NCBI GenBank assembly: GCA_947380295.1
Contig: CANCQK010000001.1
Location: 1 to 64,000 of the forward strand
Direction: 5' to 3'
DNA: 64,000 nucleotides
Source: Bdellovibrionales bacterium
Lineage (GTDB): Bacteria; Bdellovibrionota; UBA1018
Under the pieces are notes generated by a model. It ran no database searches and was not told where the DNA came from. It saw nothing but the letters and a program-made list of their open reading frames with translations. Shown piece by piece: positions 8,651 through 17,320 of the stretch (its first letter is position 1; each line of letters starts with the position of its first letter). The position numbers and the translations under genes were made by a program.

Positions 8651-9767
8651 GCCTGACCTGAACGCGGAGTCCGTGAGGGACCCCTTCGAAAGGTAGGTGT
8701 CTCATCCCATGTGAAGTGAAAATATCTAGAATCTGGGCTTTGAGACGGTTCCCAGTATCTGAGGAGTCAATCTCAGGCAGGTAGACAAAAAAACAGCCTC
8801 CGCCTCCAGCTCCGCAGACCTTCCCTGAAATAGGCGCAATCTTTTTTGCGTCCTCAAAAGCCTGGTCGATTGCTGAGGTGGTGATTCCGGATGCAAGAGT
8901 TTTTCGAATTTGCCATTCCTGATCAATGGCTTCACCCACGGCATTCCAGTCGGACGCACGAAGGGCCTTCTCAAGAGCGACGGCTGCGTCAGAGATCGCT
9001 TGAAAACTAGAGCGGATCTCTCCTTGTCGATCAATGAATCCTTTAAAAAGAGCCCAGTTGTTAATTCCTGAGTTTCTGGATTGTCCGGAGTAAAAAAGCA
9101 GCGTTCTCTTTTGGAGCTCAGAGATTAACTCAGAGGGGAGTTCGGCGCGTTGATGCGTTCCGGGACCCCACTTGAGGCTTTGAAGCCCACCAAACATGGC
9201 GCCATAATAATCTTGTAAGCCTGCTGGGACCTGAATTACGGTCGTCTCAACATCGCGGACGATTTCGATAAATGCTTCGCCGGAGTACTGAGGATCGATT
9301 GGGATCGTCGAGTCTTGGGAGTTAGCCCAAGAAGCCAGTGCTCCGATCATTGCTATGCTGAGCGTCGATGACCCGCCCAGGCCTGCTCCTGCAGGACTTT
9401 TGGCTCGGGTGCTCAAAGAAAGTTTGGATGCAGGGGAACCCCATCCTGCCTGATTTCGTTTTTGATTGAAAAAGCGGACGAGCTTGAGGTGAAGTTCAAG
9501 CTGGGGCGGGACTTGCCGAAGCTCATTGAGTTCATTCCAGTCCAAGTTGAGCTCTGTGTTCTGGTCTTCTGACCGGAGACAGACGCCTGGTTGAGGCGAA
9601 TTAGGAACGATCTCAAGTCTGGCCTCTGCAAAGAGGTTGATCCCCAAGTTGATCGTCGTCGGACGATTCAAAAAAAGGTAAAGCGGCCAAATATCAATCG
9701 TCCCACCCGCTAAATCGATTCGGGTGGGCGCTTGAGCTTCGATAATGAGTTTTTGATTAATGTTCAT
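8637..9767 (-). CDS. GHMP-family sugar/metabolite kinase
   Basis: Member of the galactokinase/heptose-kinase side of the GHMP superfamily. The N-terminal motif is APTRIDLAGGTIDIWPLY, the ATP-binding glycine/serine loop is SPAGAGLGGSSTLSIAM, and the third motif is KVCGAGGGGCFFVYLP. About 376 residues is usual for this class. It resembles the group annotated as D-glycero-D-manno-heptose 7-phosphate kinase or putative galactokinase, but specificity cannot be read from sequence. It overlaps hpt and the DUF429 gene, inside a nucleotide-salvage run, so a nucleoside or sugar-phosphate substrate linked to salvage is also possible. ATG 9767 is preferred over TTG 9782. Confidence 0.75.
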   Translation of the reverse strand: MNINQKLIIEAQAPTRIDLAGGTIDIWPLYLFLNRPTTINLGINLFAEARLEIVPNSPQPGVCLRSEDQNTELNLDWNELNELRQVPPQLELHLKLVRFFNQKRNQAGWGSPASKLSLSTRAKSPAGAGLGGSSTLSIAMIGALASWANSQDSTIPIDPQYSGEAFIEIVRDVETTVIQVPAGLQDYYGAMFGGLQSLKWGPGTHQRAELPSELISELQKRTLLFYSGQSRNSGINNWALFKGFIDRQGEIRSSFQAISDAAVALEKALRASDWNAVGEAIDQEWQIRKTLASGITTSAIDQAFEDAKKIAPISGKVCGAGGGGCFFVYLPEIDSSDTGNRLKAQILDIFTSHGMRHLPFEGVPHGLRVQVRHERI

Positions 9768-10305
9768 GCTCGATATAGCCAATGTACGGAAGTTCTCGGA
9801 ATTTTCCAGCTAAATCGATCCCGTATCCTACCGCAAATTCTTTTCCGATTTTGAAGCCCAGGTAATCAATCTCGATTGGGGTTTTCAAACTTTCGGGCTT
9901 GAGAAGGAGTGAGCAGCTTTTCAGAGATGCGGGCTTTCTTGTGCGAAGGTTGTTCATGATGTAGCTCAGGGTGAGTCCTGAATGAACGATATCTTCGAAC
10001 ACGATGACATGGCGATTTTCAAGGGGCTCATTAATGTCGAGAGTGATCTTGACTTCGCCTGAGGAGACGTTCTTGTTATTGTAATTCGAAACGCCGAGAA
10101 ATTCACAGGTCATTGGGAATTCAAAATGGCGGATCAAATCTGAAAAGAAGACGAAACTTCCCTTCAAAATGCAAATCGCTGTAACATTTTTTCCACGATA
10201 ATCTTCGTTGATTTCATGTGCAATCTCGGCCAAACGGGCCTGAAGTTTAACTTCTGGAATAAGGACTTGTGGCTGCTTGTTTGTATTATTTTCAGACATA
10301 GGCAT
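9757..10305 (-). CDS. hpt: Hypoxanthine phosphoribosyltransferase
   Basis: The protein has 182 residues and a type I PRTase fold. VIVFEDIVHSGLTLSYI is the PRPP-binding loop with the two acidic residues, VTAICILKGSFVFFSDL is the conserved loop with the LKG cis-peptide, and LGFKIGKEFAVGYGIDLAG is the typical purine-binding end. It converts hypoxanthine or guanine to IMP or GMP. It overlaps the upstream upp-like gene by 14 bases, and its 3' end overlaps the GHMP kinase start, so it is translationally coupled on both sides. Two ATG codons (10305 and 10299) are equally plausible starts. Confidence 0.94.
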   Translation of the reverse strand: MPMSENNTNKQPQVLIPEVKLQARLAEIAHEINEDYRGKNVTAICILKGSFVFFSDLIRHFEFPMTCEFLGVSNYNNKNVSSGEVKITLDINEPLENRHVIVFEDIVHSGLTLSYIMNNLRTRKPASLKSCSLLLKPESLKTPIEIDYLGFKIGKEFAVGYGIDLAGKFRELPYIGYIEHEH

Positions 10306-11122
10306 TGTTTAAAATCTCCCCGAAACCGCCGCCTCCCGGCACGATATAGTGTTTATGATTGAGACCTTTTTCTTGGTCCCAGTGACTTCCTGGCTCAGTA
10401 TCCAGAATTTTTTGAGTGGATAAACCCCGGTCCAGTCGAATGGCGAAAACGATGAGATCGGGATGATGTTTCTGAATGTTTTTCAAGTACTCTGGAGTTA
10501 CGATACAGTGGATCGCGATGTATTTAAGCGCTTTTCCACAGGTTTTATACAGATCCAGAGCTTCAATAAGAGTGCTGCCCGTAGCGCCCATGGGGTCCGG
10601 AAATAGAACGATGCTATCATCCACGGTTCCGCCGATCTTATGACCAGCGACCTTGCTTCCAGTGACTTTTTCTTGGTCGTCCGTCGTACGGCCAATTGAG
10701 ATATGGTCCTGACGAACTGTCTTTGGATTCATAAAGTAATTGAGGGCATTGTAACAGACATGGGAGGGGAGCGTTCCTGCACGGGCTAGATTGACCGAAA
10801 CGATGGGAGTTTCGGGCCGAATCATGGGCATTTGTAGCACCGCTTCGGGGTGCTGCGATGCCATGCGAGTGCGGAGCTGAGTCCACTTCGTCGGGAACTC
10901 TGAATTGACCACTACTTTTAGGAGTGATGAGTACAGAGTGGTGATGAGTTCATTAATCACAGGCTGAGTGGTGCTTTCAGAGCACAGCTGGCCTAGATGA
11001 GAAAGTAAAAATGGGTCCGACAAGATATGGATATTCGGACCATAGTGGTGCTTGATTTCGGAGAGTTCATACGTCAGGTCTCTAAATTGGGAATCGACCG
11101 GAGGGTTCAATTCGAGGTTCAT
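10292..11122 (-). CDS. Uracil phosphoribosyltransferase-like protein
   Basis: The protein has 276 residues, longer than the usual 205-215 of bacterial UPRT. The PRPP motif is SIVLFPDPMGATGSTLIEAL, and the C-terminal HYIVPGGGGFGEI corresponds to the uracil-binding loop of UPRT. ETPIVSVNLARAGTLPS fits the region between them. The extra length is at the N-terminus and in the insert KVTGSKVAGHKIGGTVD. UMP synthesis from uracil is the likely reaction, but the divergent loops mean another base is possible. It begins with an ATGA overlap on tdk and ends overlapping hpt, which makes a pyrimidine-purine salvage operon. Confidence 0.8.
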   Translation of the reverse strand: MNLELNPPVDSQFRDLTYELSEIKHHYGPNIHILSDPFLLSHLGQLCSESTTQPVINELITTLYSSLLKVVVNSEFPTKWTQLRTRMASQHPEAVLQMPMIRPETPIVSVNLARAGTLPSHVCYNALNYFMNPKTVRQDHISIGRTTDDQEKVTGSKVAGHKIGGTVDDSIVLFPDPMGATGSTLIEALDLYKTCGKALKYIAIHCIVTPEYLKNIQKHHPDLIVFAIRLDRGLSTQKILDTEPGSHWDQEKGLNHKHYIVPGGGGFGEILNNAYV

Positions 11123-11802
11123 GAAAGCACCCCCTCAGTGTGTTTGTTTGACTCCGTATGAAAGGTGAGTCCTCGACGAGGCGCCTTTGCTGCTGGATAG
11201 AGCTCCTGGGAGTGTGAGGCTGCATCGACCTCGGGTCTGTGGCAGAACCGGCATCGTGCCTCATACATTTCTTTAGCTCCAACAGCGACAGGAGAGGTTG
11301 CATCGACCTCAGGTCCCGTGGTTTTTTGAGTTCGGCTCGCAGGTGCTCCGCAAACTACGCAGATTGCTGAAAGCTTAGTCACATCCTCTGCAATGGCGAG
11401 GAGCAGGGGCATCGGCCCAAAAGGGCGGCCCCGATAATCGAGGTCGAGACCAGCAACAATGACTTGAATTCCTCGGTTGGCAAGCTTTTGCGCAACATCG
11501 ACGATTGAGTCGTCAAAGAACTGGGCTTCGTCAATTCCGACGACACGAGTATTGTCGTCTAAGTGATCAAATAGTTCGAATGGCTTTTGAATTGGAAATG
11601 ATAAGACGCGGTTCGAATCATGGCTCTGGACGTGGTCTTTACTGTAGCGGTCATCAATGAGTGGCTTAAATACTTGCACTTTTTGTCGGGCAATCTGTGC
11701 GCGCTTCACTCGGCGGAGGAGTTCTTCCGTTTTTCCGCTGAACATGCTGCCGCAAATCACTTCAATATGACCTTTGATGAGATAACCAGACAAATGAACC
11801 AT
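11119..11802 (-). CDS. tdk: Thymidine kinase (TK1 / type II)
   Basis: The protein has 227 residues. The P-loop is EVICGSMFSGKTEELL, the Walker B/DEAQ element is RVVGIDEAQFFDD, and the lasso region carries CVVCGAPASRTQK with a matching CRFCHRPE pair. The four cysteines make the structural zinc of type II thymidine kinases. The insert GLDLDYRGRPFGPM matches the substrate loop. It phosphorylates thymidine in salvage. It is the first enzyme of the salvage run, 20 bases after the upstream lipoprotein gene and with an ATGA overlap on the next gene. Confidence 0.95.
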   Translation of the reverse strand: MVHLSGYLIKGHIEVICGSMFSGKTEELLRRVKRAQIARQKVQVFKPLIDDRYSKDHVQSHDSNRVLSFPIQKPFELFDHLDDNTRVVGIDEAQFFDDSIVDVAQKLANRGIQVIVAGLDLDYRGRPFGPMPLLLAIAEDVTKLSAICVVCGAPASRTQKTTGPEVDATSPVAVGAKEMYEARCRFCHRPEVDAASHSQELYPAAKAPRRGLTFHTESNKHTEGVLS

Positions 11803-11822
11803 TCTCTAGCCTGTACCAAAAT

Positions 11823-12311
11823 TCAGTCCCTTTTGGAATACAGGAGAAACTCTCCTTCTCTTATTAATTTACTCAGGTATCCGGCATCATTTGATCTGCA
11901 ACCCGAAACTTGCTCGAGTTTACCGTCAACTCGGAGTTTGACTAGGAAGGGATTGAGGCAGGGCGCGTGGGTTTTTAACTCCCCACGAAAAGTGTCCATG
12001 GATTGGACGGCTTTTTTCAAAAAGGGGGAGAATCGCTCACGGTCAATTTCAGTTTTTTCGACCAACTTACCATCGTGGTAGCTCTCAATCGTCGTTCGGT
12101 TGCCAAAGGTTTTGAAGGAGAGGCGATATCGGTCGCGATCGAGTGAGTAGTCAATTTCTAGGAGACTTTCTTGATTACTTTGCGAGGAGTTGGAAGACGA
12201 CTCTTGCTGGTCTCCATCCTGGGGAATGCTCCTGGTCTTTGAACTGCTACAAGAGAGCAAAACTGCAGGAGCGAGTAGAATTGCGATTTTAATGAGTCTT
12301 GTGTTCGACAT
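11823..12311 (-). CDS. Small lipoprotein of unknown function
   Basis: The leader (IKIAILLAPAVLLSCSSSK) ends in a clear lipobox with Cys. A Ser/Gln-rich linker follows, then about 100 residues rich in charged and beta-forming residues (DRDRYRLSFKTFGNRTTIESY). No known domain is recognised. The start codon lies in a TAATG overlap with the stop of the metallopeptidase gene, and GGAGGT precedes it at good spacing, so it is translationally coupled to that gene. It could be a partner of the peptidase, by position only. Confidence 0.6.
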   Translation of the reverse strand: MSNTRLIKIAILLAPAVLLSCSSSKTRSIPQDGDQQESSSNSSQSNQESLLEIDYSLDRDRYRLSFKTFGNRTTIESYHDGKLVEKTEIDRERFSPFLKKAVQSMDTFRGELKTHAPCLNPFLVKLRVDGKLEQVSGCRSNDAGYLSKLIREGEFLLYSKRD

Positions 12312-13435
12312 TAGATACCTCCGGAGGAAAGGGGCAGCGTGGGGTCAAATTGGCAATAAGATTGGGGCTGAATTGGAGTTTCACATCCCAGAAGTTTGCG
12401 GATCTTTGGGTTTTTTCCAAAAATCTCCTCGATTCGAATCTGGGGAGAGGGGTGAAATTCGATATCAGGCCGATCTTCGCTTCCAGGTTCGGACTCGCAG
12501 AGGTCTCGAACTGAGTTTTGAGCGGCGTGGATCATCTGCTTTCCATTTAAGCGAGTTGAGTAGTTTGCGAGTATTTCAGCTGTGATCTGCACCGCCACCC
12601 AATCTGCAAAGGTCTCGGAAAGTTGATCATTGCCTCCGCACTCAGAACGGGTTTTTCTCATTGCAATCAAACGGTGTTCTAGGAAGCAGCCTACGAGGCG
12701 GTCATATGCAGGAAAAGACAATCCAGCGCTTCGAATTTCGCAGGGATCAATGGCGTGGCCTAATTCGTGTGCAAGTGAGAATACGACATTGAACCAGGAC
12801 TTAGCAAATAGAAGGTAGGCTCCCCCGACTCTGAGTGAGGTTTCCCCAGTCACCTTACGTTCATACAAAAGCTCGCTTTTGGTGAGGAGGTCGGGCTCAT
12901 CTTGGTAGAGTCGAGCAGGAGGAGGAAGTTGGAGTTCGACTTTGCGGATTCTACTCTTGATCACTGACTTTTCTTGGGAGTTAAAAACTGTGTCTGGCTG
13001 TTGATCGATCCAATGATTCAGCTTTCTTTTAACCAGATAAAATGCAGAATGAATTTTGGCTCGATTTTCAGGCGTAAAGACTCGACTCACAAACGCCTCG
13101 TCTACTTGATCTGGGGTCCAGTCAGGGTTTTTTCGAACGATTTCTCGATAGATCTCATGAGCTTCTTTTTCACTCTCATCGTCGGAGTGCACAGTTCCAG
13201 TTGGATCCAGATCAATGATGGGCTTTTTGCATACCCGTTCATAGATTCGCTGGCATCCCGGATGTATTGCCGAATTCAAACTGACTTCTGCCAAGCCTCT
13301 CGAGTTATGATTTTTTTCATTCGTTTCTAAATGGGCTTTCAGCTCGGATTGCTCCACTGCAGGCTTGAAGTTAGCCCAAAGTGCAACTCCCAAAACGAAA
13401 CCAAAAAAAGGTAGAGCAAACCGATAGGGTCTCAG
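12311..13435 (-). CDS. M13-like zinc metallopeptidase, exported; probable CTG start
   Basis: SLAHELGHAIDP carries the HExxH zinc motif, and about 65 residues downstream SETFADWVAV gives the ExxxD glutamate typical of M13 (neprilysin) enzymes. The C-terminal HPSPQIRIEEIFGKNPKI then Leu-Leu-Gly-Cys resembles the end of that family. It is much shorter than classical M13 enzymes, so only the catalytic lobe is present. From the in-frame TTG 13393 the protein would start abruptly at GVALWANFK. Extending upstream to a CTG at 13435 adds a signal peptide (RPYRFALPFFGFVLGVALWA), and AAAGGAG lies 5 bases before that CTG. I favour the CTG start, giving 374 residues. The upstream neighbour is a Yip1 protein. 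Confidence 0.68.
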   Translation of the reverse strand: MRPYRFALPFFGFVLGVALWANFKPAVEQSELKAHLETNEKNHNSRGLAEVSLNSAIHPGCQRIYERVCKKPIIDLDPTGTVHSDDESEKEAHEIYREIVRKNPDWTPDQVDEAFVSRVFTPENRAKIHSAFYLVKRKLNHWIDQQPDTVFNSQEKSVIKSRIRKVELQLPPPARLYQDEPDLLTKSELLYERKVTGETSLRVGGAYLLFAKSWFNVVFSLAHELGHAIDPCEIRSAGLSFPAYDRLVGCFLEHRLIAMRKTRSECGGNDQLSETFADWVAVQITAEILANYSTRLNGKQMIHAAQNSVRDLCESEPGSEDRPDIEFHPSPQIRIEEIFGKNPKIRKLLGCETPIQPQSYCQFDPTLPLSSGGI

Positions 13436-13471
13436 ACCTACTCCTTTGGGTCTCGATGAATGAATGTCGTG

Positions 13472-14146
13472 TTAGCCTGCAACTACAAACTGAAAGAAGA
13501 AAAAAGATAAAATCATGAGCCCCACCATGAGTATCCCAAGAAGTAGGAGATTTGGGAATAGAGTAATCACAATGGCATTTCCGGTGCTCACTCGGTAAAC
13601 CTCTTTGACGCCGATCAGGGTGACGTACCATGAGTAAAACCAGGCAATCCCGTGTCCAAAAAATGGGACCGCAGCAAAAAGAGCGGGTGCAGTTCCGTAG
13701 CAGAGGATTCGAATAGCGGATTCGTAAGTGACCTCGCTGAGGGTACCCTCTTTACCGGAGGGGACGAGGAGCCTTGCGCCGATAAAAATAAACAGGGCTG
13801 AAAATAAAAGAGAAAACAAAGTAACAAAAGGATCCGTGATGACCGAAGTCACACCGAAAAAGTAGTCCATCAGGTGTGATCCGAATTGATTCCAAGGGAC
13901 ATTACGACCCGGCTGGTCAATTGTGGGATAGGTTCTCCAGCCCTCAAAAATTCGTTGGAATCCGAAGGGACTTGATGGGGTTGTCAGGCGCCATAAATAA
14001 CTCAGTGCGGCACCTACCCAGTGGGTCGTGAGCGCAAAAGCGAGAGGCCCACTCAGCCCTCCGGTACGAGGCAATTGACGGTAAAAGAGGGTTGGATTGA
14101 AAAGGATGAATCTGATTTTTTGAAAATACTCGGAGATCAGGTTCAT
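13472..14146 (-). CDS. Yip1-family integral membrane protein
   Basis: The protein has 224 residues and five predicted membrane segments. The beginning (FQKIRFILFNPTLFYRQLPRTGG) and the later YSWYVTLIGVKEVYRVSTGN segment are typical of Yip1 domain proteins, which have no settled function in bacteria. The gene overlaps the upstream DUF4340 gene by an ATGA, so it is part of the same transcript as the Gld-like ABC cluster. Confidence 0.8.
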   Translation of the reverse strand: MNLISEYFQKIRFILFNPTLFYRQLPRTGGLSGPLAFALTTHWVGAALSYLWRLTTPSSPFGFQRIFEGWRTYPTIDQPGRNVPWNQFGSHLMDYFFGVTSVITDPFVTLFSLLFSALFIFIGARLLVPSGKEGTLSEVTYESAIRILCYGTAPALFAAVPFFGHGIAWFYSWYVTLIGVKEVYRVSTGNAIVITLFPNLLLLGILMVGLMILSFFFFQFVVAG

Positions 14147-15681
14147 TGCTTTGACTTTTCTGGGGTTGCGCTCGCTTGAGGTTTGGGCTCAGCTTTTTTA
14201 AAGGCGTCGCGGGTCCAGGGTAAAGCTTCAGCTACGGACGAGTCCATGACGATGACCTCGGCCCGGCGAGTCGAGAGATCTTTCACGTACAAATTCTCTG
14301 CACCCGGTTTTTTCCAGAGGATAAATGAATGACCCTCTTTGTCGTCCGAAACCTTGAGCGTGAGTCCTTCGGCTTCTCCCTGCGGAATGCTCGAGCCCGT
14401 CAAAAAGTCTTTTGCTTTTGAGGCTGAGAGGCGGTCCAAAAGCAGTTGAACTTTGCTTGAGTCGAGTTCCTGGGAGTCGCCTTCAGTTGTCCATTTTCCA
14501 TCTTTGAGGGCTAACCTAAGAGGTGACGAGCCCATGGGTTTGCCTGAGAACTCTAGTTTTTTTGAGTTGAATCGCTCAGCAGAGGTGAGCAGTCTGGATT
14601 GCCTCAAGTCAAAAGGCCTCTTATTGATTCGATCAATGACATTCGATTCAACTTCGTAAAGAGGATCTGCGTTGGAAACAGTCGCATAGGTTCGAACTGG
14701 ATCATTTCCAGTTTTTTTCCGATAAAGAGCGATCGTGAGAGGTGAATGAGCTTCAGCTGCTGCTCCCTTTTCCTGATGCAGGGTCAATGAGAGAACACGG
14801 CTGGCTCCCTTGAGGGCAGCTTGAGCCTGGGGGTCCGTCTTATGGTCGGCAACGAAGGCTTTAGCAGTGAGTCCAGCTGCGGTAGTGAGTAAGCTGCTAA
14901 TCTGGTCAGAATCCCCCGGGAGTTCCTGCCCTTTTGTTTTAAGCGTCCACGGGTGCCCGGTTCGGTCTCCCGAAAAAGTCCCATTGGATCCTTCGATCTG
15001 AAAGGCATCGATTTCGTGAGCAGCCAAAGTGAGAAGCTTCTTATCTCGCCAGTAAGCTAGATCATGTTCGAGATTAGATTTGAAATAGTTGGGAACCAAA
15101 TAAACCTGTGCATCATCGACTTTGCCATGGGAGGGTTGCCCTGCTGCGGCTTTCTCCTCAACTGCAAAAAGACTATCGCCGATCGGGTGTGTGCCGCCTA
15201 GAAACAAAGTGGTGGAGCCCTTCTCGGTAGTCACTTCAATTCTCTTTGCGACCTTGAGCGATTCAGAATCGAGGCCGTAGTCCTTAAGGAGAGCGGCTCT
15301 CTTTTCAGGAGTTTCGTCCTTGAGAGAGATCGTCTCATTCGATGTCAGTCGATTGAGGGTCGAAATCAGAGAGTTCACGTTGCTGTCGTCTGCCCGCAGC
15401 TGGGTTGGATCGGTAATTTGCCACTTAGCTTGGTCACCGGGCTTACAAAGTTTAGAGCTAAAATCCAGACACTTTAAAACGACATCGGGATGAACTGGAG
15501 TCCCTTGAGAAAGTCGAATGGATTGGATCGAAATGCCTTCGAGTACAAATAGCTTCTTGCTCTGCTCCTCAGCGGCTTCCTTTTCAGGTTTGTGTTTGTA
15601 TTCGGCCCAATAGGCAAAGGTTCCCAGTGCCAAAAGGAGCGCAGCAAGCCCAAGTTGACGTGTCCAACTCACTTGATTCAT
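14143..15681 (-). CDS. DUF4340 domain protein, membrane-anchored
   Basis: The protein has 512 residues: one N-terminal membrane anchor (QLGLAALLLALGTFAYWAEY) then a long periplasmic region with the DUF4340 pattern. It contains two related halves with WQITDPTQLRADDSNVNSLI and WTTEGDSQELDSSKVQLLL as the paired xxDxxxVxxLLxxL elements. The protein ends in a Lys/Pro/Glu-rich tail. DUF4340 genes usually sit beside GldG-like proteins and an ABC-2 transporter, as here. It is proposed to be a periplasmic partner of that complex (inference from linkage). Confidence 0.82.
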   Translation of the reverse strand: MNQVSWTRQLGLAALLLALGTFAYWAEYKHKPEKEAAEEQSKKLFVLEGISIQSIRLSQGTPVHPDVVLKCLDFSSKLCKPGDQAKWQITDPTQLRADDSNVNSLISTLNRLTSNETISLKDETPEKRAALLKDYGLDSESLKVAKRIEVTTEKGSTTLFLGGTHPIGDSLFAVEEKAAAGQPSHGKVDDAQVYLVPNYFKSNLEHDLAYWRDKKLLTLAAHEIDAFQIEGSNGTFSGDRTGHPWTLKTKGQELPGDSDQISSLLTTAAGLTAKAFVADHKTDPQAQAALKGASRVLSLTLHQEKGAAAEAHSPLTIALYRKKTGNDPVRTYATVSNADPLYEVESNVIDRINKRPFDLRQSRLLTSAERFNSKKLEFSGKPMGSSPLRLALKDGKWTTEGDSQELDSSKVQLLLDRLSASKAKDFLTGSSIPQGEAEGLTLKVSDDKEGHSFILWKKPGAENLYVKDLSTRRAEVIVMDSSVAEALPWTRDAFKKAEPKPQASATPEKSKQ

Positions 15682-15721
15682 GTCTCTACCCTTTCAAAGC
15701 TTGGCTAAAGCTAAAATTGAC

Positions 15722-17314
15722 TTAGAGCTTTCGGCGATAAACCCAAATGCTCACTCCTGCAACAGCAATTAAGGCAGGTATGACCAAAATGGTCAGCAGC
15801 CCGATTGCGCTCGCAGCTCGCTGAGAAAGCTCAACTTTACCCGGTGTCTCTTCTTTGGCTCGGATGGAAATCAAGCTCTCGTCTTCCATGGCCCACGAAA
15901 CCGAGTTGAGGAAAAAGTCGAGATTTCCAGCATTACGTGAAACTTGATTGGTGGCAAAGAAAGAACTTCCAAAGACCACTAGGCGAGTGTTGCGACTCGC
16001 TTTTGAGTCCTTTTGTTTTCCTTCGATGGTCAACGCGGCATTCAGTGGGCCTTGTTTGTCCTGAGCCGGATTAAATTGGATCTCACCCTTCGCAATTTGT
16101 TTAAAATCGGTTGCCGCCCAGCTCTTCGCAGTGGTCTGAGCAAGCCATTGCACAGTGAGTCCAGCCGGCACGTTGGGCAGGATCTCCAGTGGTCGGGTGA
16201 ATGGGAAAACGCAGTTCGCCTGAAAATCTTTAGTGATCGTCTGACTGCGATTGAAGTTGGCCAAGATCGCAACGGATGCGTCTACTCCAAACATTCTTGA
16301 AAGGGGATCGACGACCAACGCATTGAGGGGCTTCGTGTACCAGCTTTCCAGAATCGAAACGAGTTCCGGGCTGTACTCTGGTCCCTTGAGATTCACATCG
16401 ATCGCGAAAACCGCACGCCCACCGTTGTTCAAGTAATCCTTGAGAGCCGCAGCCTCTGGGGCCAGGAAACTTTTCGTAGGTCCGATGACAGCAACCGCAT
16501 CACAAGCGTCTGGAATCTTGGTTTCTTGAATGATGTTCACATCGCGGATTTGGTAAGCTTGCTCTAAGAGCGCCTTTTTTGCGGCTTGGTAGCCTTCGGC
16601 ATCTCCTGAGTCGAAGCTCTTCTCGCCGTGACCTGTAACAGCGCAGAGTGTTGGGCTCTTGTCCTTCAGGATCTTGATCATGGCATTCGTGAGCTTCTCT
16701 TCGCTGAGATCCTCAATCTTACTTTCTCGGGTTCCGAAAGAGAGGAGCACTGTTCCATACTTCTTGATTCCGGCGAGTTTGGCTCGGCTCGGTTCTCGGT
16801 CTGGGTCGACGTATTCTACTTCAAACTTGGGGTTCAGTGCCTTGTAATTATCCAGAAGAGGGCGGGCCTTCTCCTTCTCGGCAATTTTTCCAAAGTAGGT
16901 CACTTTAAGTGGGGAGATGAGGGAACGAGTCACTTTGACTGTCTGGTCCGAGAGCGTATGGAGCTTATTTTGAGTGAAATCTTTTTTTAGTGGGTAGCGA
17001 GATCCAAGAAAGTTGGCTACGCCCACAATGCCAAAAACAAGAATGATAGTGACTAAAGAGTTCACACCGTAAGCTGTAGTTCTGCTTTTCAATGAGCTTT
17101 GGTTTTGAACGATCAGGCAGCTCAGGCCTGCCAAGAGAAGAACGCAGAGAACAATGGTGAGCCAGATCAGCTCTGGAAATGTGACCCGAGCAAAGAGGAG
17201 AGCTAGGGTGACCAGTCCCGTTCCGGCCCAAAGCCATGGGGTCAGGCGAGCTGGAATTGAGGGTCGATGAGATGATAAGGTTGGATTTTGAGTGCTCATG
17301 TTATTTTGATTCAT
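15722..17314 (-). CDS. GldG-like ABC-transporter auxiliary protein
   Basis: The protein has 530 residues. There are three N-terminal membrane helices, then a large periplasmic domain beginning TQNKLHTLSDQTVKVTRSL and containing EVEYVDPDREPSRAK, CAVTGHGEKS and SKNTRL-type elements, and a C-terminal helix (AIGLLTILVIPALIAVAGV). This is the GldG/IFT52-type architecture. In gliding Bacteroidota GldG works with GldA and GldF; outside that group the complex is of uncertain role. It is one of four consecutive genes (ATPase, permease, GldG-like, DUF4340). Confidence 0.85.
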   Translation of the reverse strand: MNQNNMSTQNPTLSSHRPSIPARLTPWLWAGTGLVTLALLFARVTFPELIWLTIVLCVLLLAGLSCLIVQNQSSLKSRTTAYGVNSLVTIILVFGIVGVANFLGSRYPLKKDFTQNKLHTLSDQTVKVTRSLISPLKVTYFGKIAEKEKARPLLDNYKALNPKFEVEYVDPDREPSRAKLAGIKKYGTVLLSFGTRESKIEDLSEEKLTNAMIKILKDKSPTLCAVTGHGEKSFDSGDAEGYQAAKKALLEQAYQIRDVNIIQETKIPDACDAVAVIGPTKSFLAPEAAALKDYLNNGGRAVFAIDVNLKGPEYSPELVSILESWYTKPLNALVVDPLSRMFGVDASVAILANFNRSQTITKDFQANCVFPFTRPLEILPNVPAGLTVQWLAQTTAKSWAATDFKQIAKGEIQFNPAQDKQGPLNAALTIEGKQKDSKASRNTRLVVFGSSFFATNQVSRNAGNLDFFLNSVSWAMEDESLISIRAKEETPGKVELSQRAASAIGLLTILVIPALIAVAGVSIWVYRRKL

Positions 17315-17320
17315 TTTAGA

